64,000 nt of DNA, taken from Clavibacter sp. VKM Ac-2873 (GTDB lineage: Bacteria > Actinomycetota > Actinomycetes > Actinomycetales > Microbacteriaceae). The stretch is taken from the NCBI RefSeq assembly GCF_015351075.1, contig NZ_JADKRS010000001.1, positions 1,464,876 through 1,528,875 on the forward strand, written 5' to 3'. Position 1 is the stretch's first letter, and every line of letters begins with the position of its first letter. Positions 1 to 7,279 of the stretch are shown here, in pieces. Under the pieces are notes generated by a model. It was given only the letters and a program-made list of their open reading frames with translations, did no database searches and had not been told where the DNA came from. The position numbers and the translations under genes were made by a program.

Positions 1-558
1 GGTGACCGGGCCGGAGATGGCGACGATGAGCGCGCACACGAGCAGGATCACGATCCCGATGACGGTCACGGCGAGCTGCGTGGGCTTGAGCGTGAGGAAC
101 GGGCGCCCCTCGGGGACCTCGTAGATGCGGTTCATCGCCCGGCTGAAGGCGCCGACGTAGCCGGAGGCCGACCAGATGGCGAGCACGATGCCGGAGACGA
201 GGGCGAAGCCGGCGGCGGGCGACTCGACGAAGCCCTGGATGACGGGGGCGAGCAGCGTGACCGCATCCGGGGCGATGGGCGCGAGGACCTCCGTCACCGC
301 GTCCACCGTCTCCTGCCCCTGCCCGAACACGCCGAGCAGCGAGATGATCGCGATGAGCGCGGGGAACAGCGACAGCACCGCGTAGTAGGTGAGCGACGCC
401 GCGATGTCGGTGCACTGGTCGGATGCGAACTCGCGCAGGGTCTTCCGGAGGACGTACTGCCAGGAGGGCTTCTCGATGTCCGTCGGGGAGTCGGGCTTGC
501 GCGCGTCGTCCTCGTCCGGCCGGCCATCGATGGTGCCGGCCGTGTCGCGTCGTGCCAC
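1..558 (-). CDS. YihY/BrkB family inner-membrane protein, C-terminus cut by window edge
   Basis: The frame translates to an integral membrane protein. After about 45 hydrophilic residues comes a stretch reading SLTYYAVLSLFPALIAIISL, then the family-typical SASGYVGAFSRAMNRIYEV, then another hydrophobic helix. These are hallmarks of the YihY/virulence factor BrkB family (multi-pass proteins once annotated as ribonuclease BN; true function unclear). Only the first 186 codons are present because the 3' end lies outside the window. The start is a GTG at 556-558, preceded by GGAGG six bases upstream. It is divergent from panD across 265 bp of non-coding DNA in which I recognise nothing specific. 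Confidence 0.85.
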   Translation of the reverse strand, partial: MARRDTAGTIDGRPDEDDARKPDSPTDIEKPSWQYVLRKTLREFASDQCTDIAASLTYYAVLSLFPALIAIISLLGVFGQGQETVDAVTEVLAPIAPDAVTLLAPVIQGFVESPAAGFALVSGIVLAIWSASGYVGAFSRAMNRIYEVPEGRPFLTLKPTQLAVTVIGIVILLVCALIVAISGPVT

Positions 559-823
559 TGGTGCCTCCGTGGGTGTGGTCGGGTCGGGTCCCCTCCCCAG
601 CGTGGCCTCCGGTCGGCGGCGCGCCTAGCCCGGGCGGCACGGCCACGGCCCTGTCCGCCGTCCTCGCGCCCGTCTCGTACACTCGCCGAGGGCCCCGCGC
701 GGCCGCGGATCCGGCGCCCGCCGGAACATCCGCCCGTCCGCGCGCGTTGCCCACGTGATCGCCTCGTCGATCACCGTGCTCCGCCCAGGCAGGCAGGCAC
801 GCCGCCCGAGCAGAGGAGCACGC

Positions 824-1249
824 ATGCTGCGCACCATGATGACCGCGAAGATCCACCGCGCCACGGTGACGCACGCCGACCTGCACTACGTGGGCTCCGT
901 GACGGTCGACCGCGACCTGCTCGACGCCGCCGACATCCTCGTGGGCGAGCGCGTCAGCATCGTCGACGTGACCAACGGCGCCCGTCTCGACACGTACACG
1001 ATCGCGGGCGAGCGCGGCAGCGGCGTGCTCGGGATCAACGGCGCGGCAGCGCACCTCGTGGACGTCGGCGACGTGGTGATCCTCATCGCGTACGGCCAGA
1101 TGACCACGGAGGAGGCGCGGGCGTTCGAGCCCCGCGTGGTGCACGTGGACGCGGGCAACCGGATCCGCGCCGTGGACGCCGATCCCACCGCTCCCCCGGC
1201 GCCCGGCCTCGAGCGCTCGCCGCTGGCCGAACCGGTCCGATCCGCCTGA
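824..1249 (+). CDS. panD: Aspartate 1-decarboxylase (PanD)
   Basis: A 141-residue proenzyme of the pyruvoyl-dependent aspartate alpha-decarboxylase family, which makes beta-alanine for pantothenate and CoA synthesis. It starts [20 protein letters not shown] and contains the self-cleavage site YVGS at residues 22-25. Cleavage before Ser25 would create the pyruvoyl group, at the same residue number as in E. coli PanD, which supports the ATG at 824 over in-frame upstream codons. An AGAGGAG ribosome-binding site lies just upstream. The body [17 protein letters not shown] region is conserved, while the last 25 or so residues are a Pro/Ala-rich tail beyond the usual core. No other pantothenate gene is adjacent. 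Confidence 0.96.
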   Translation: MLRTMMTAKIHRATVTHADLHYVGSVTVDRDLLDAADILVGERVSIVDVTNGARLDTYTIAGERGSGVLGINGAAAHLVDVGDVVILIAYGQMTTEEARAFEPRVVHVDAGNRIRAVDADPTAPPAPGLERSPLAEPVRSA

Positions 1250-1305
1250 CCGGTCCGACCGGGCGGCTCCGCGGGACCCGTCGAGAGGGTCCGCAACTGT
1301 ACTGG

Positions 1306-1325
1306 GTCCCCCAAACGACGGACAC
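1306..1325 (+). repeat. 20-bp dispersed motif, copy 1
   Basis: GTCCCCCAAACGACGGACAC recurs at 13019-13038 with only two differences (AAA versus ATT). The ends GTCC/GGAC form a short inverted repeat. This copy lies about 25 bp before a -10-like TACATT (1350-1355) and upstream of the hairpin-rich stretch 1361-1507, so it may be a regulator site. That role is inference. Confidence 0.45.
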
Positions 1326-1360
1326 AGGCGCTCTCCCCCAAAACGGGGTACATTACGGCC

Positions 1361-1507
1361 TGCGCCGGGGGATCACCAGGATGCGCGGCTACCGTTGAGG
1401 CATCCGGTACGGCTCTTCGGGTGAGCGGTACCGCACCAGCCGGTGCGTCTGCGGGTAACAGACGTTCACGTGCGCAGTCCGGCCCGGGCCTCGAAGGCCC
1501 GGGCCGG
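1361..1507 (+). ncRNA. Candidate structured RNA (unclassified) ending in a terminator-like hairpin
   Basis: The 300-bp gap between panD and the acyltransferase carries four consecutive hairpins on the + strand. The first is 1406-1432, with arms GGTAC-GCTC / GAGC-GTACC. The second is 1432-1447, CGCACC-agcc-GGTGCG. The third is 1447-1463, GTCTG-cgggtaa-CAGAC. The last is a 12-bp GC stem at 1479-1507. A -10-like TACATT sits at 1350-1355. I could not match it to SRP RNA, tmRNA, RNase P RNA, 6C RNA, ydaO-type, FMN, TPP or cobalamin riboswitches. It may be an independent small RNA or the 3' leader of a transcript. The next gene downstream is on the opposite strand, so a classic cis riboswitch is unlikely. 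Confidence 0.4.
1479..1507 (+). terminator. Strong GC stem-loop terminator
   Basis: Perfect 12-bp stem (CCGGCCCGGGCC with its complement) around a five-base TCGAA loop, followed by TCTCATTCC rather than a clean T-run. It closes the structured stretch downstream of panD and faces the convergent acyltransferase gene. Confidence 0.6.
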
Positions 1508-1550
1508 TCTCATTCCCCCCGCGGGTCCCCTCGGGTCGGCGCCTCACGAC

Positions 1551-2318
1551 TCAGCGCCCCTGCGCGCGACGGCGCTCGTCGCGTTCCGCGTCGGCCGCCG
1601 CGGCCTCCTCGGGCGTCGGCGCGGTGCCGCCCCGGTGCCGCGGTTGCCACCACGCGCCGCGGCCGTCCACCGGGTACGCGGACTGGAGGTCGTCGACCAG
1701 TCGCTGCAGCCCGTCGCGCAGGGCGTCGGTCACCTCGCGCGGATCCGCGTCGGGAGCCACGGGGATCCGCTCCCCCGCGCGCAGGTGCACGGGCACGCCG
1801 ACGCGGTCGCGCATCCGGATGCGGCGGTTCTTGGTGAGCAGCCGATGCCCGCCCCACACGGCGACGGGCACGATCGGCACGCCGGCGTCGGAAGCCAGGC
1901 GCGCGGCGCCGGTCTTGAGCTCCCGCACGCGGAAGGACGCGCTCACGCCCGCCTCCGGGAAGACGCCCACGAGCTCGCCCGCCCGGAGGGCCGCGACGGC
2001 GTCCGCGTAGGCGGCGGCACCCGCGGTCATGTCGACCTCGATGTGGCGCATGCGGCGCAGCACCCATCCCACGCCGGGCGTGTCGAACGCGCCCTTCTTC
2101 GCCATGAAGCGGATCCGGCGGCGATCGTGCAGCCAAGTCGCCCACTCGACGAGCGCGAACTCGAGGTAGCCGAAGTGGGTCATCGCGATGACCGCGCCGC
2201 CGGTGGCCGGGATGCGGTCCAGCCCGTCGGCGACCAGCCGGAGACGGAGCGACCCGAAGAGCGCGCGGCCCAGGACGACGGCGGCCCCGTACACGGGCTC
2301 GCGGGTGCGGCGGCTCAT
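1551..2318 (-). CDS. 1-acyl-sn-glycerol-3-phosphate acyltransferase family protein
   Basis: A 255-residue PlsC-like protein, expected to acylate lysophosphatidate or a related acceptor at the membrane during phospholipid synthesis. Block I reads MTHFGYLEF, so the catalytic His is at residue 48. The acidic partner five positions on is Glu53, giving HX4E rather than the classic HX4D. Block III is FPEAGVS (120-126) in place of FPEGTRS, and block IV resembles VPIVPVAVWG. The C-terminal 40 residues are charged and Ala-rich. Single gene, convergent with the structured RNA region. The ATG at 2316-2318 is taken as start. Substrate cannot be read from sequence. Confidence 0.85.
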   Translation of the reverse strand: MSRRTREPVYGAAVVLGRALFGSLRLRLVADGLDRIPATGGAVIAMTHFGYLEFALVEWATWLHDRRRIRFMAKKGAFDTPGVGWVLRRMRHIEVDMTAGAAAYADAVAALRAGELVGVFPEAGVSASFRVRELKTGAARLASDAGVPIVPVAVWGGHRLLTKNRRIRMRDRVGVPVHLRAGERIPVAPDADPREVTDALRDGLQRLVDDLQSAYPVDGRGAWWQPRHRGGTAPTPEEAAAADAERDERRRAQGR

Positions 2319-2400
2319 GGGACGACCCTACGGGCCGGGCCTCCACGCGCACGGGGAGCCGACCGCGGGCGGACTGCCCGGAGCCGGCTCCCGAGTCGGA

Positions 2401-3435
2401 TCAGCGGCGGCGCTTCGCGGGATCCAGCCAGTAGTTCGCGAAGCCCGTGTCGGCCGGGTTCACGTTGAGGCCGGGCGGCACGATCTCGTCGATGCGGTCG
2501 AGCGTCGCGGCGTCAAGCTCCAGGGTGGCCGCGTCGAGCTGGGACTCGAGCTGCTCCATGGTGCGCGGGCCGATGATCGCGCTGGTCACCGCCGGGTGGC
2601 GGAGCACGAAGGCCAGCGCGAGGTGCACGAGCGGCACGCCCAGCTCGTCGGCGAGGGCGCCCAGCTGGTCGGCGGCCGCGAACTTCGGGTCGGACGGGTC
2701 GTAGCGCGACGGGTCGCGGTCGTTGCGGTGCGTCTTCGGGATCTCCTGGCCCGCGCGGTACTTGCCGGAGAGCCAGCCGCCCGCGAGCGGGCTCCAGACG
2801 AGCGTGCCCATGCCGTGGCGCTGGGTGGTGGGGAGGAGGTCGGCCTCGATGCCGCGGGTGAGCAGCGAGTACGGCGGCTGCTCGGTGACGAACCGCGCGG
2901 TGCCGCGCTCCCGCGCGACCCACTGCGCCTCGACGACCTGGCTCGGCTGGAACGTGGAGGAGCCGATGTAGCGGACCTTGCCCTGCGTGACCAGGTCGGT
3001 CAGGGCGCCGAGGGTCTCCTCGATGTCCGTGTGCTCGTCCGGCCGGTGCATCTGGTACAGGTCGATGTAGTCGGTGCCGAGGCGGCGCAGCGAGTCCTCG
3101 ACGGCCCGCATGATCCAGCGGCGCGAGCCGCCGCGGTGGTTGGCCTCGGGCTTCATGCCGTTGAAGAACTTGGTGGCGAGGACGAGGTCGTCGCGGCGGC
3201 CGGACTGCGCGATCGCCTTCCCGACGATCTCCTCCGACTCGCCGTACGCGTAGATGTCGGCGGTGTCGATGAAGGTGATCCCGGCGTCGATGGCGCGGTG
3301 GATCACGCGGATGGACTTCTCGTGGTCGGTCTCGCCCCAGGCGCCGAACATCATGGTGCCGAGGCAGAGGCGCGAGACCTCCACGCCGGTGCGGCCGAGG
3401 TACGTGGTGGGCTGGTCGGTGGACTGCTCTGTCAT
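2401..3435 (-). CDS. Aldo/keto reductase
   Basis: 344-residue NADPH-dependent oxidoreductase with an AKR TIM barrel. The catalytic tetrad is visible: Asp57 in FIDTAD, Tyr62 in the DIYAYGESE block, Lys89 in LATKFF and His130 in LYQMHRP. The C-terminal SAIIGPRTMEQLESQLDA block is the usual cofactor-binding signature of the family. The closest relatives are the YajO/Tas-like and potassium-channel-beta-like subgroups. The natural substrate is not predictable. The ATG at 3433-3435 begins MTEQSTDQPTTYLGRTG, matching the usual N-terminus. Separated from the upstream zinc-motif gene by 17 bp, so the two may be co-transcribed. Confidence 0.92.
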   Translation of the reverse strand: MTEQSTDQPTTYLGRTGVEVSRLCLGTMMFGAWGETDHEKSIRVIHRAIDAGITFIDTADIYAYGESEEIVGKAIAQSGRRDDLVLATKFFNGMKPEANHRGGSRRWIMRAVEDSLRRLGTDYIDLYQMHRPDEHTDIEETLGALTDLVTQGKVRYIGSSTFQPSQVVEAQWVARERGTARFVTEQPPYSLLTRGIEADLLPTTQRHGMGTLVWSPLAGGWLSGKYRAGQEIPKTHRNDRDPSRYDPSDPKFAAADQLGALADELGVPLVHLALAFVLRHPAVTSAIIGPRTMEQLESQLDAATLELDAATLDRIDEIVPPGLNVNPADTGFANYWLDPAKRRR

Positions 3436-3452
3436 GAGCGCCACGCTACGCG

Positions 3453-3995
3453 CTAGGCGGAGGGGCGGCCGTCCGCGGCATCGGCGGTCGCGACGTCGGA
3501 CTCGGCGGATGCGGCGGGCTCGACCGGGGCCGGCGCCTCGTCGTCCATGCTCTCGAGCGTGATCTCGGCCTCCGGGGCCTCCTGGCCGTCGGCGTCGAGC
3601 GGCACGATGTAGTCGCCGAGGCGACGGCGGGCCGCCTCCTCGCGCTGCACGCGGATCCGCTCGAGCTTCTCCTCGCGCAGGCGCAGGCGCTCGGTGTCGA
3701 CCTCGACGCGACGCACGGTGACGCCGCGCGTGGGGCCGGCCGCCTTGGCCGGGGTGGTCTTGCGGCTCGGCTCGCGCTTCGCGGCCTCGCTCGCCGGCTT
3801 CCGCGACGGGGCGGTGCCCGACTTCGCGGCCGCCGAGGCGGGCTTGGTCGAGACGGCCGGCGGCTTGCCGGATCCCGGGCAGCGCTCGTGGTTGCGGCCG
3901 TGGTCGAGGATGTTGCCCGTGGCCATGCCGACGGGGTTCGCCTTGCCGCAGACCGAGCACTTCGTCGCGGGGGTTGCTGCCACGTTCGATACCAC
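3453..3995 (-). CDS. Hypothetical protein with N-terminal CxxC motif and charged tail
   Basis: About 180 residues. The first 35 carry CSVCGKANPVGM, then GRNHERCPGSGK, a possible small zinc-binding unit. The middle is a basic Lys/Ala/Pro-rich segment (KPASEAAKREPSRK), followed by a likely coiled stretch RLRLREEKLERIRVQREEAARR and an acidic C-terminus. I do not recognise the family. The pattern (metal knuckle plus basic linker) would suit a nucleic-acid-associated protein, but that is speculation. Start is uncertain: GTG at 3993-3995 or GTG at 3981-3983. The second has GGAAAG about 11 bases upstream. Confidence 0.65.
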   Translation of the reverse strand: MVSNVAATPATKCSVCGKANPVGMATGNILDHGRNHERCPGSGKPPAVSTKPASAAAKSGTAPSRKPASEAAKREPSRKTTPAKAAGPTRGVTVRRVEVDTERLRLREEKLERIRVQREEAARRRLGDYIVPLDADGQEAPEAEITLESMDDEAPAPVEPAASAESDVATADAADGRPSA

Positions 3996-4107
3996 TTTCC
4001 ATCGCCGCGCCGTCGCCGGACCGAGGATGCCGGTCGGCCGGACGGCGCCTGACCACGCTACCCGACGCGGGAGGTGCGGGGATACCGGAGTCCCCCGACC
4101 GGGTGGC

Positions 4108-5016
4108 TCAGGCGGCGACGCAGGTGGTGCGCATCCGCACCACCACGGCGCCGTCGACCTCCTCCGCCTCGAGGTCGACGGAGACGGACGCGAGCTCGTC
4201 GAGGCCCGCGAGGTGGGTGCCGCCGCAGGGGATCCGCGCGGTGCCGCCCGGAAGCTCGCACACCCAGGAGCGGCGCGAGGTGAGCAGGTCGCCCTCGCGC
4301 TCGATGCGCGCGGCGGCGCCCGAGGTGACCCACCCGGCGAGCGTGGCGTCGACGTGCTCGCGCACCTCGTCGAGTCGATCGACGAGCATCGCGGGGACGA
4401 AGCCCTTCTTCCGCAGCGACTTCCCGAGGCGGTAGGTGTCGACGGACGACCACGGTGCGATGCGCGACGTGTCGATGGCGAGCGCGTCGAAGCCGGGGGC
4501 GCCGAGCGCATCCGTCGGCACGTCCTTGGTCCACGCGTCGGCGAGCGCGCGGTCGAGGGCGAGGGAGGCCAGGTGGCAGCCCGTGTGGCCGGCGCTCAGC
4601 GCGCGGCGGTGCTCGGGATCCACCGCGACCTCGGCGGCGTCGCCCACGCGGACGTCGGCACCGCCCGGCACGACGTGCACGGCGACGAACGACCAGCCCT
4701 CCGCGCCCTTCTTCACCGGGACGCCGGAGCCGACGTGCAGCACGGCGCCCTCCGCGGGATCCGTCGACGCCGCGCCGACGACGCAGTCGAGCACCTGGAT
4801 CCCGGCGCCGCGCACCCGGAGCACCGCGCGGTCGGCGGGCTGGTCGGGCCAGGCCGCGTCGACGGGGTGGCACGCGGTGGCGTCGAGGACGACGGCGCGC
4901 GTGCCGTCGGCCAGGTCGTCGACGCGGAGGACGGTGCCCTCGGAGGCGACGGATCCCGCCGGGTAGGTCACGCGCGTGGGCGGCAGGGCGACGGCGCCCG
5001 CGGGGGTGGAGGTCAT
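4108..5016 (-). CDS. Alanyl-tRNA editing protein (AlaX-like)
   Basis: 302-residue free-standing editing domain related to the C-terminal half of AlaRS. It would hydrolyse mischarged Ser- or Gly-tRNA(Ala) in the cytosol. Metal ligands are present as HTGCH (His144, His148) and CGGTH near residues 264-268, the two zinc motifs shared with AlaRS and ThrRS editing sites. The N-terminal 100 or so residues form the beta-barrel-like part seen in type II AlaX. The ATG at 5014-5016 has GGGAG in the right place. It is divergent from the PadR operon. Confidence 0.88.
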   Translation of the reverse strand: MTSTPAGAVALPPTRVTYPAGSVASEGTVLRVDDLADGTRAVVLDATACHPVDAAWPDQPADRAVLRVRGAGIQVLDCVVGAASTDPAEGAVLHVGSGVPVKKGAEGWSFVAVHVVPGGADVRVGDAAEVAVDPEHRRALSAGHTGCHLASLALDRALADAWTKDVPTDALGAPGFDALAIDTSRIAPWSSVDTYRLGKSLRKKGFVPAMLVDRLDEVREHVDATLAGWVTSGAAARIEREGDLLTSRRSWVCELPGGTARIPCGGTHLAGLDELASVSVDLEAEEVDGAVVVRMRTTCVAA

Positions 5017-5109
5017 GGCGGCTCCCGACTCGGTGTGCCTCGATCCTCGCACCGCCGACGGCACCGACGCGCCGCCCTGTACGGCACTCCGAGGTACCGC
5101 GCACTGCGT

Positions 5110-5115
5110 GATACT
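5110..5115 (+). promoter_or_regulatory. Likely -10 element of the padR operon
   Basis: GATACT lies 31 bp before the padR ATG, placing transcription start at about 5122. That start falls just ahead of a five-codon open frame (5125-5142) whose TGA overlaps the padR ATG as TGATG. Two GTAC half-sites upstream (about 5080 and 5094) could belong to an autoregulatory PadR operator. That is inference. Confidence 0.45.
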
Positions 5116-5141
5116 GTGCGACGCATGAGAGAGATCGACTG

Positions 5142-5558
5142 ATGGACACCACGCAGCTACTCAAGGGCGCGCTCGACACCGCGGTGCTCGCCGTGGTGCA
5201 GCACGACGACGGGTACGGCTACGACATCGTCCGGCGCCTCCGCGACGCCGGCCTCGGCGACGTGGGCGACGCCTCCGTCTACGGGACGCTCCGCCGTCTC
5301 TACGCGGCCGGCGCGCTCTCGAGCTACGTGGTGCCGTCCGAGGGCGGACCGCACCGCAAGTACTACGCGATCAACCCCGAGGGCCGCGAGCTGCTCGCCG
5401 GGCAGCGCGCGACCTGGGCCGCGTTCGCCACGGCCATGAGCGGGCTCCTCGGAGAGCCGGCCCCCACGCCGACCCACCGCACCCGGAAGGCCGGCGGCGC
5501 CGGCGAGGGCCCCGTGCCCGCACCCGCGAACGTCCGCACGATCGGAGAGAAGCCGTGA
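5142..5558 (+). CDS. PadR family transcriptional regulator
   Basis: 138 residues. The winged helix occupies residues 1-95: [14 protein letters not shown], then [14 protein letters not shown], then [17 protein letters not shown] as recognition region and [17 protein letters not shown] as wing. A Pro/Arg-rich tail follows. PadR proteins are usually repressors of membrane or transport functions encoded beside them. Here the downstream gene encodes a HAAS-domain membrane protein, the typical partner of PadR regulators. Its stop overlaps the next start (GTGA at 5555-5558), so translation is likely coupled. A GAGAGAG stretch serves as ribosome-binding site. Confidence 0.92.
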   Translation: MDTTQLLKGALDTAVLAVVQHDDGYGYDIVRRLRDAGLGDVGDASVYGTLRRLYAAGALSSYVVPSEGGPHRKYYAINPEGRELLAGQRATWAAFATAMSGLLGEPAPTPTHRTRKAGGAGEGPVPAPANVRTIGEKP

Positions 5559-6640
5559 ACACCGCAGATCCCACCCTCGACACCCGCATCCGGGCCTTCG
5601 CCGCCGCCGTGCGCGCCCGGCTCGCGGACCTGGATCCCGAGGACGTCGACGACCTCACGGGCGGCCTCGAGGCCGACCTGCAGGAGGAGGCCGCGGATCA
5701 CGACGGGACCCTCGAGCTCGGCGATCCCGTGCACTACGCCGACGAGCTGCGCAGCTCCGCGGGGCTGCCGGAGCGGGCGGCAGCGGCGTCGCCCGCGTCG
5801 CCGCTGGACCAGCTGCGGGGCGGCGTGCGCGCACGGGCCGATGCGCTGCTCGCGCGGATCCGGGCGAATCGCGAGCTCTCCGCGATCCTCGATCTCCTCA
5901 TCGCCTGCCGCCCGGTGTGGTGGCTGCTGCGGGCGTGGGCGGGCTACCAGGTGACGCTCGGCGTGCTCGCTGCCTTCCTCGGCATCTTCAGCTGGTTCCT
6001 GGTGCTCCCGTACGGAACGGTGCGCTGGCTGCTCCTTCTCGCGCTCCTCGCGGTCAGCGTCCAGTGGGGCCGGGACCGGTGGGTGCCGACGCGCCCGCTG
6101 CGGACCCTCCGCACGGCGGTGAGCGTCGTCACCGCGCTGTCGCTGGTCGTGCTGATACCGCTCGCCATCGACCGCTCCGGACAGAGCGCCCGTGTCGAGT
6201 ACGCGCCCTCGTCGAGCAGTTCCTCCGTGCCACAGGAGCTCACCCTCGACGGCAAGCGCATCAGCAACGTGTTCGCGTACGACGCCGAGGGCAACCTCCT
6301 CGACCGCGTGCAGCTCTTCGACCAGGACGGCGAGCCGCTGAGCGTGGTGCCGCCCGCGCTCGCGGAGGCGGACCCCACCACGGGCGAGCCGCTCGAGCCC
6401 AGCACCGGAGCGTGGAACGCCTTCCCGCTCTCGCTCCGCGATGCCGGCCGGATGGGGCATCTCAGCGTCGAGGACATGGGATCCGGACGCCCGCCGTTCG
6501 CGAAGGCGCTCCCCCTGCCCGCCGTGAAGGGCGGGTCGACCACCTCGACGCCGTCGCCGACCGCGACCCCGGGCGGATCGTCCACGCCGGAGGCGAGCCC
6601 CACCCCCGAGCCCACGCCCACCCCGGGGCCGACCCCGTGA
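5555..6640 (+). CDS. HAAS-domain membrane protein, PadR partner
   Basis: 361 residues. The first 75 ([32 protein letters not shown] and on) have the helical HAAS/DUF1700-like pattern found next to PadR regulators. Three hydrophobic helices follow at about 127-210. After them comes a roughly 150-residue segment lacking further helices and ending in a Pro/Thr/Ser-rich tail ([13 protein letters not shown]). The segment presumably lies outside the membrane. The enzymatic or sensory role is unknown. The GTG at 5555 overlaps the padR stop, and its own stop overlaps the luxR-like start, making a tightly coupled three-gene operon. Confidence 0.8.
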   Translation: MNTADPTLDTRIRAFAAAVRARLADLDPEDVDDLTGGLEADLQEEAADHDGTLELGDPVHYADELRSSAGLPERAAAASPASPLDQLRGGVRARADALLARIRANRELSAILDLLIACRPVWWLLRAWAGYQVTLGVLAAFLGIFSWFLVLPYGTVRWLLLLALLAVSVQWGRDRWVPTRPLRTLRTAVSVVTALSLVVLIPLAIDRSGQSARVEYAPSSSSSSVPQELTLDGKRISNVFAYDAEGNLLDRVQLFDQDGEPLSVVPPALAEADPTTGEPLEPSTGAWNAFPLSLRDAGRMGHLSVEDMGSGRPPFAKALPLPAVKGGSTTSTPSPTATPGGSSTPEASPTPEPTPTPGPTP

Positions 6641-6915
6641 GCGCGCTCGTCGACCACGGCCACGCCGCCCCCGGCACCGGCGTCGGCACGGACCCGGGGC
6701 TCGCGCGCCTGACCGCCCGCGAGCGGGAGATCCTCGTGCTCGTCGCGCGCGGGCTGTCGAACGCGGAGATCGCCGGCCGGCTGTTCCTCGCGCCGACCAC
6801 GGTGAAGACCCACGTGAGCCGCACGCTCGACAAGCTCGGCGTGCGCGACCGACTGCACGCGACGATATGGGCTTACGAGAACGGCGTGGTGGAGCCGCTC
6901 GCGACTACGCGCTGA
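6637..6915 (+). CDS. LuxR-type HTH-only transcriptional regulator
   Basis: 92 residues comprising a 25-residue Gly/Ala-rich lead and one LuxR/FixJ HTH domain: [22 protein letters not shown], then [20 protein letters not shown]. There is no receiver or ligand domain, so control must come from its level or partners, as in GerE-type regulators. The alternative is that it is the surviving C-terminus of a response regulator. However, the GTG at 6637 overlaps the previous stop, which argues for an intact coupled gene. A strong hairpin terminator follows at 6948. Confidence 0.82.
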   Translation: MSALVDHGHAAPGTGVGTDPGLARLTAREREILVLVARGLSNAEIAGRLFLAPTTVKTHVSRTLDKLGVRDRLHATIWAYENGVVEPLATTR

Positions 6916-6947
6916 GGGGCCGGATCCGCTCCCTGCCCCGGATACGC

Positions 6948-6974
6948 GAACGGCCCGCCAGTGGCGGGCCGTTC
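6948..6974 (+). terminator. Hairpin terminator between padR operon and tRNA-Arg
   Basis: GAACGGCCCGCC and its exact complement flank a three-base loop, giving a 12-bp stem. It lies 33 bp after the luxR-like stop and also 43 bp beyond the 3' end of the opposite-strand tRNA-Arg, so it could serve both strands. Confidence 0.75.
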
Positions 6975-7016
6975 GGCATCCTGTCTCAACCAGAGATGCG
7001 CATCCGAGGGATGCTG

Positions 7017-7089
7017 TGCGCCCGGAGGGATTCGAACCCCCAACCTTCTGATCCGTAGTCAGATGCTCTATCCGTTGAGCTACGGGCGC
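7017..7089 (-). tRNA. tRNA-Arg (anticodon ACG)
   Basis: The reverse complement folds into a standard 73-nt cloverleaf: acceptor GCGCCCG/CGGGCGC, D arm with AGCTCAACGGATAGAGC, anticodon stem TCTGA/TCAGA around CTACGGA (anticodon ACG), and T loop GGTTCGAATCC. The discriminator is A and CCA is not encoded. It reads CGN arginine codons after A34-to-inosine editing. Confidence 0.97.
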
Positions 7090-7279
7090 AGTCGTGCGGC
7101 GACGATCCCCGCGAGCGGCGATCAGGCCGGGAGACAGACTACATGCTGCGGGGCCGCCCCGCGAATCCGCGCTGGCGACGGCACGCCGCGGTCCTCCCGC
7201 TGTCCGACGGAGCCCGGCCGCCGGTCGCCCCGACCCCCGCTGATTAGGCTGGATCGACCCGAACCGCGAGGAGCGACCC

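Noticed and set aside
1250..1550. Known riboswitch or housekeeping RNA
   Set aside because: Hallmarks of SRP RNA (GGAA tetraloop and GNAR helix), tmRNA, RNase P RNA, ydaO, TPP, FMN, cobalamin and 6C RNA were looked for and not found.
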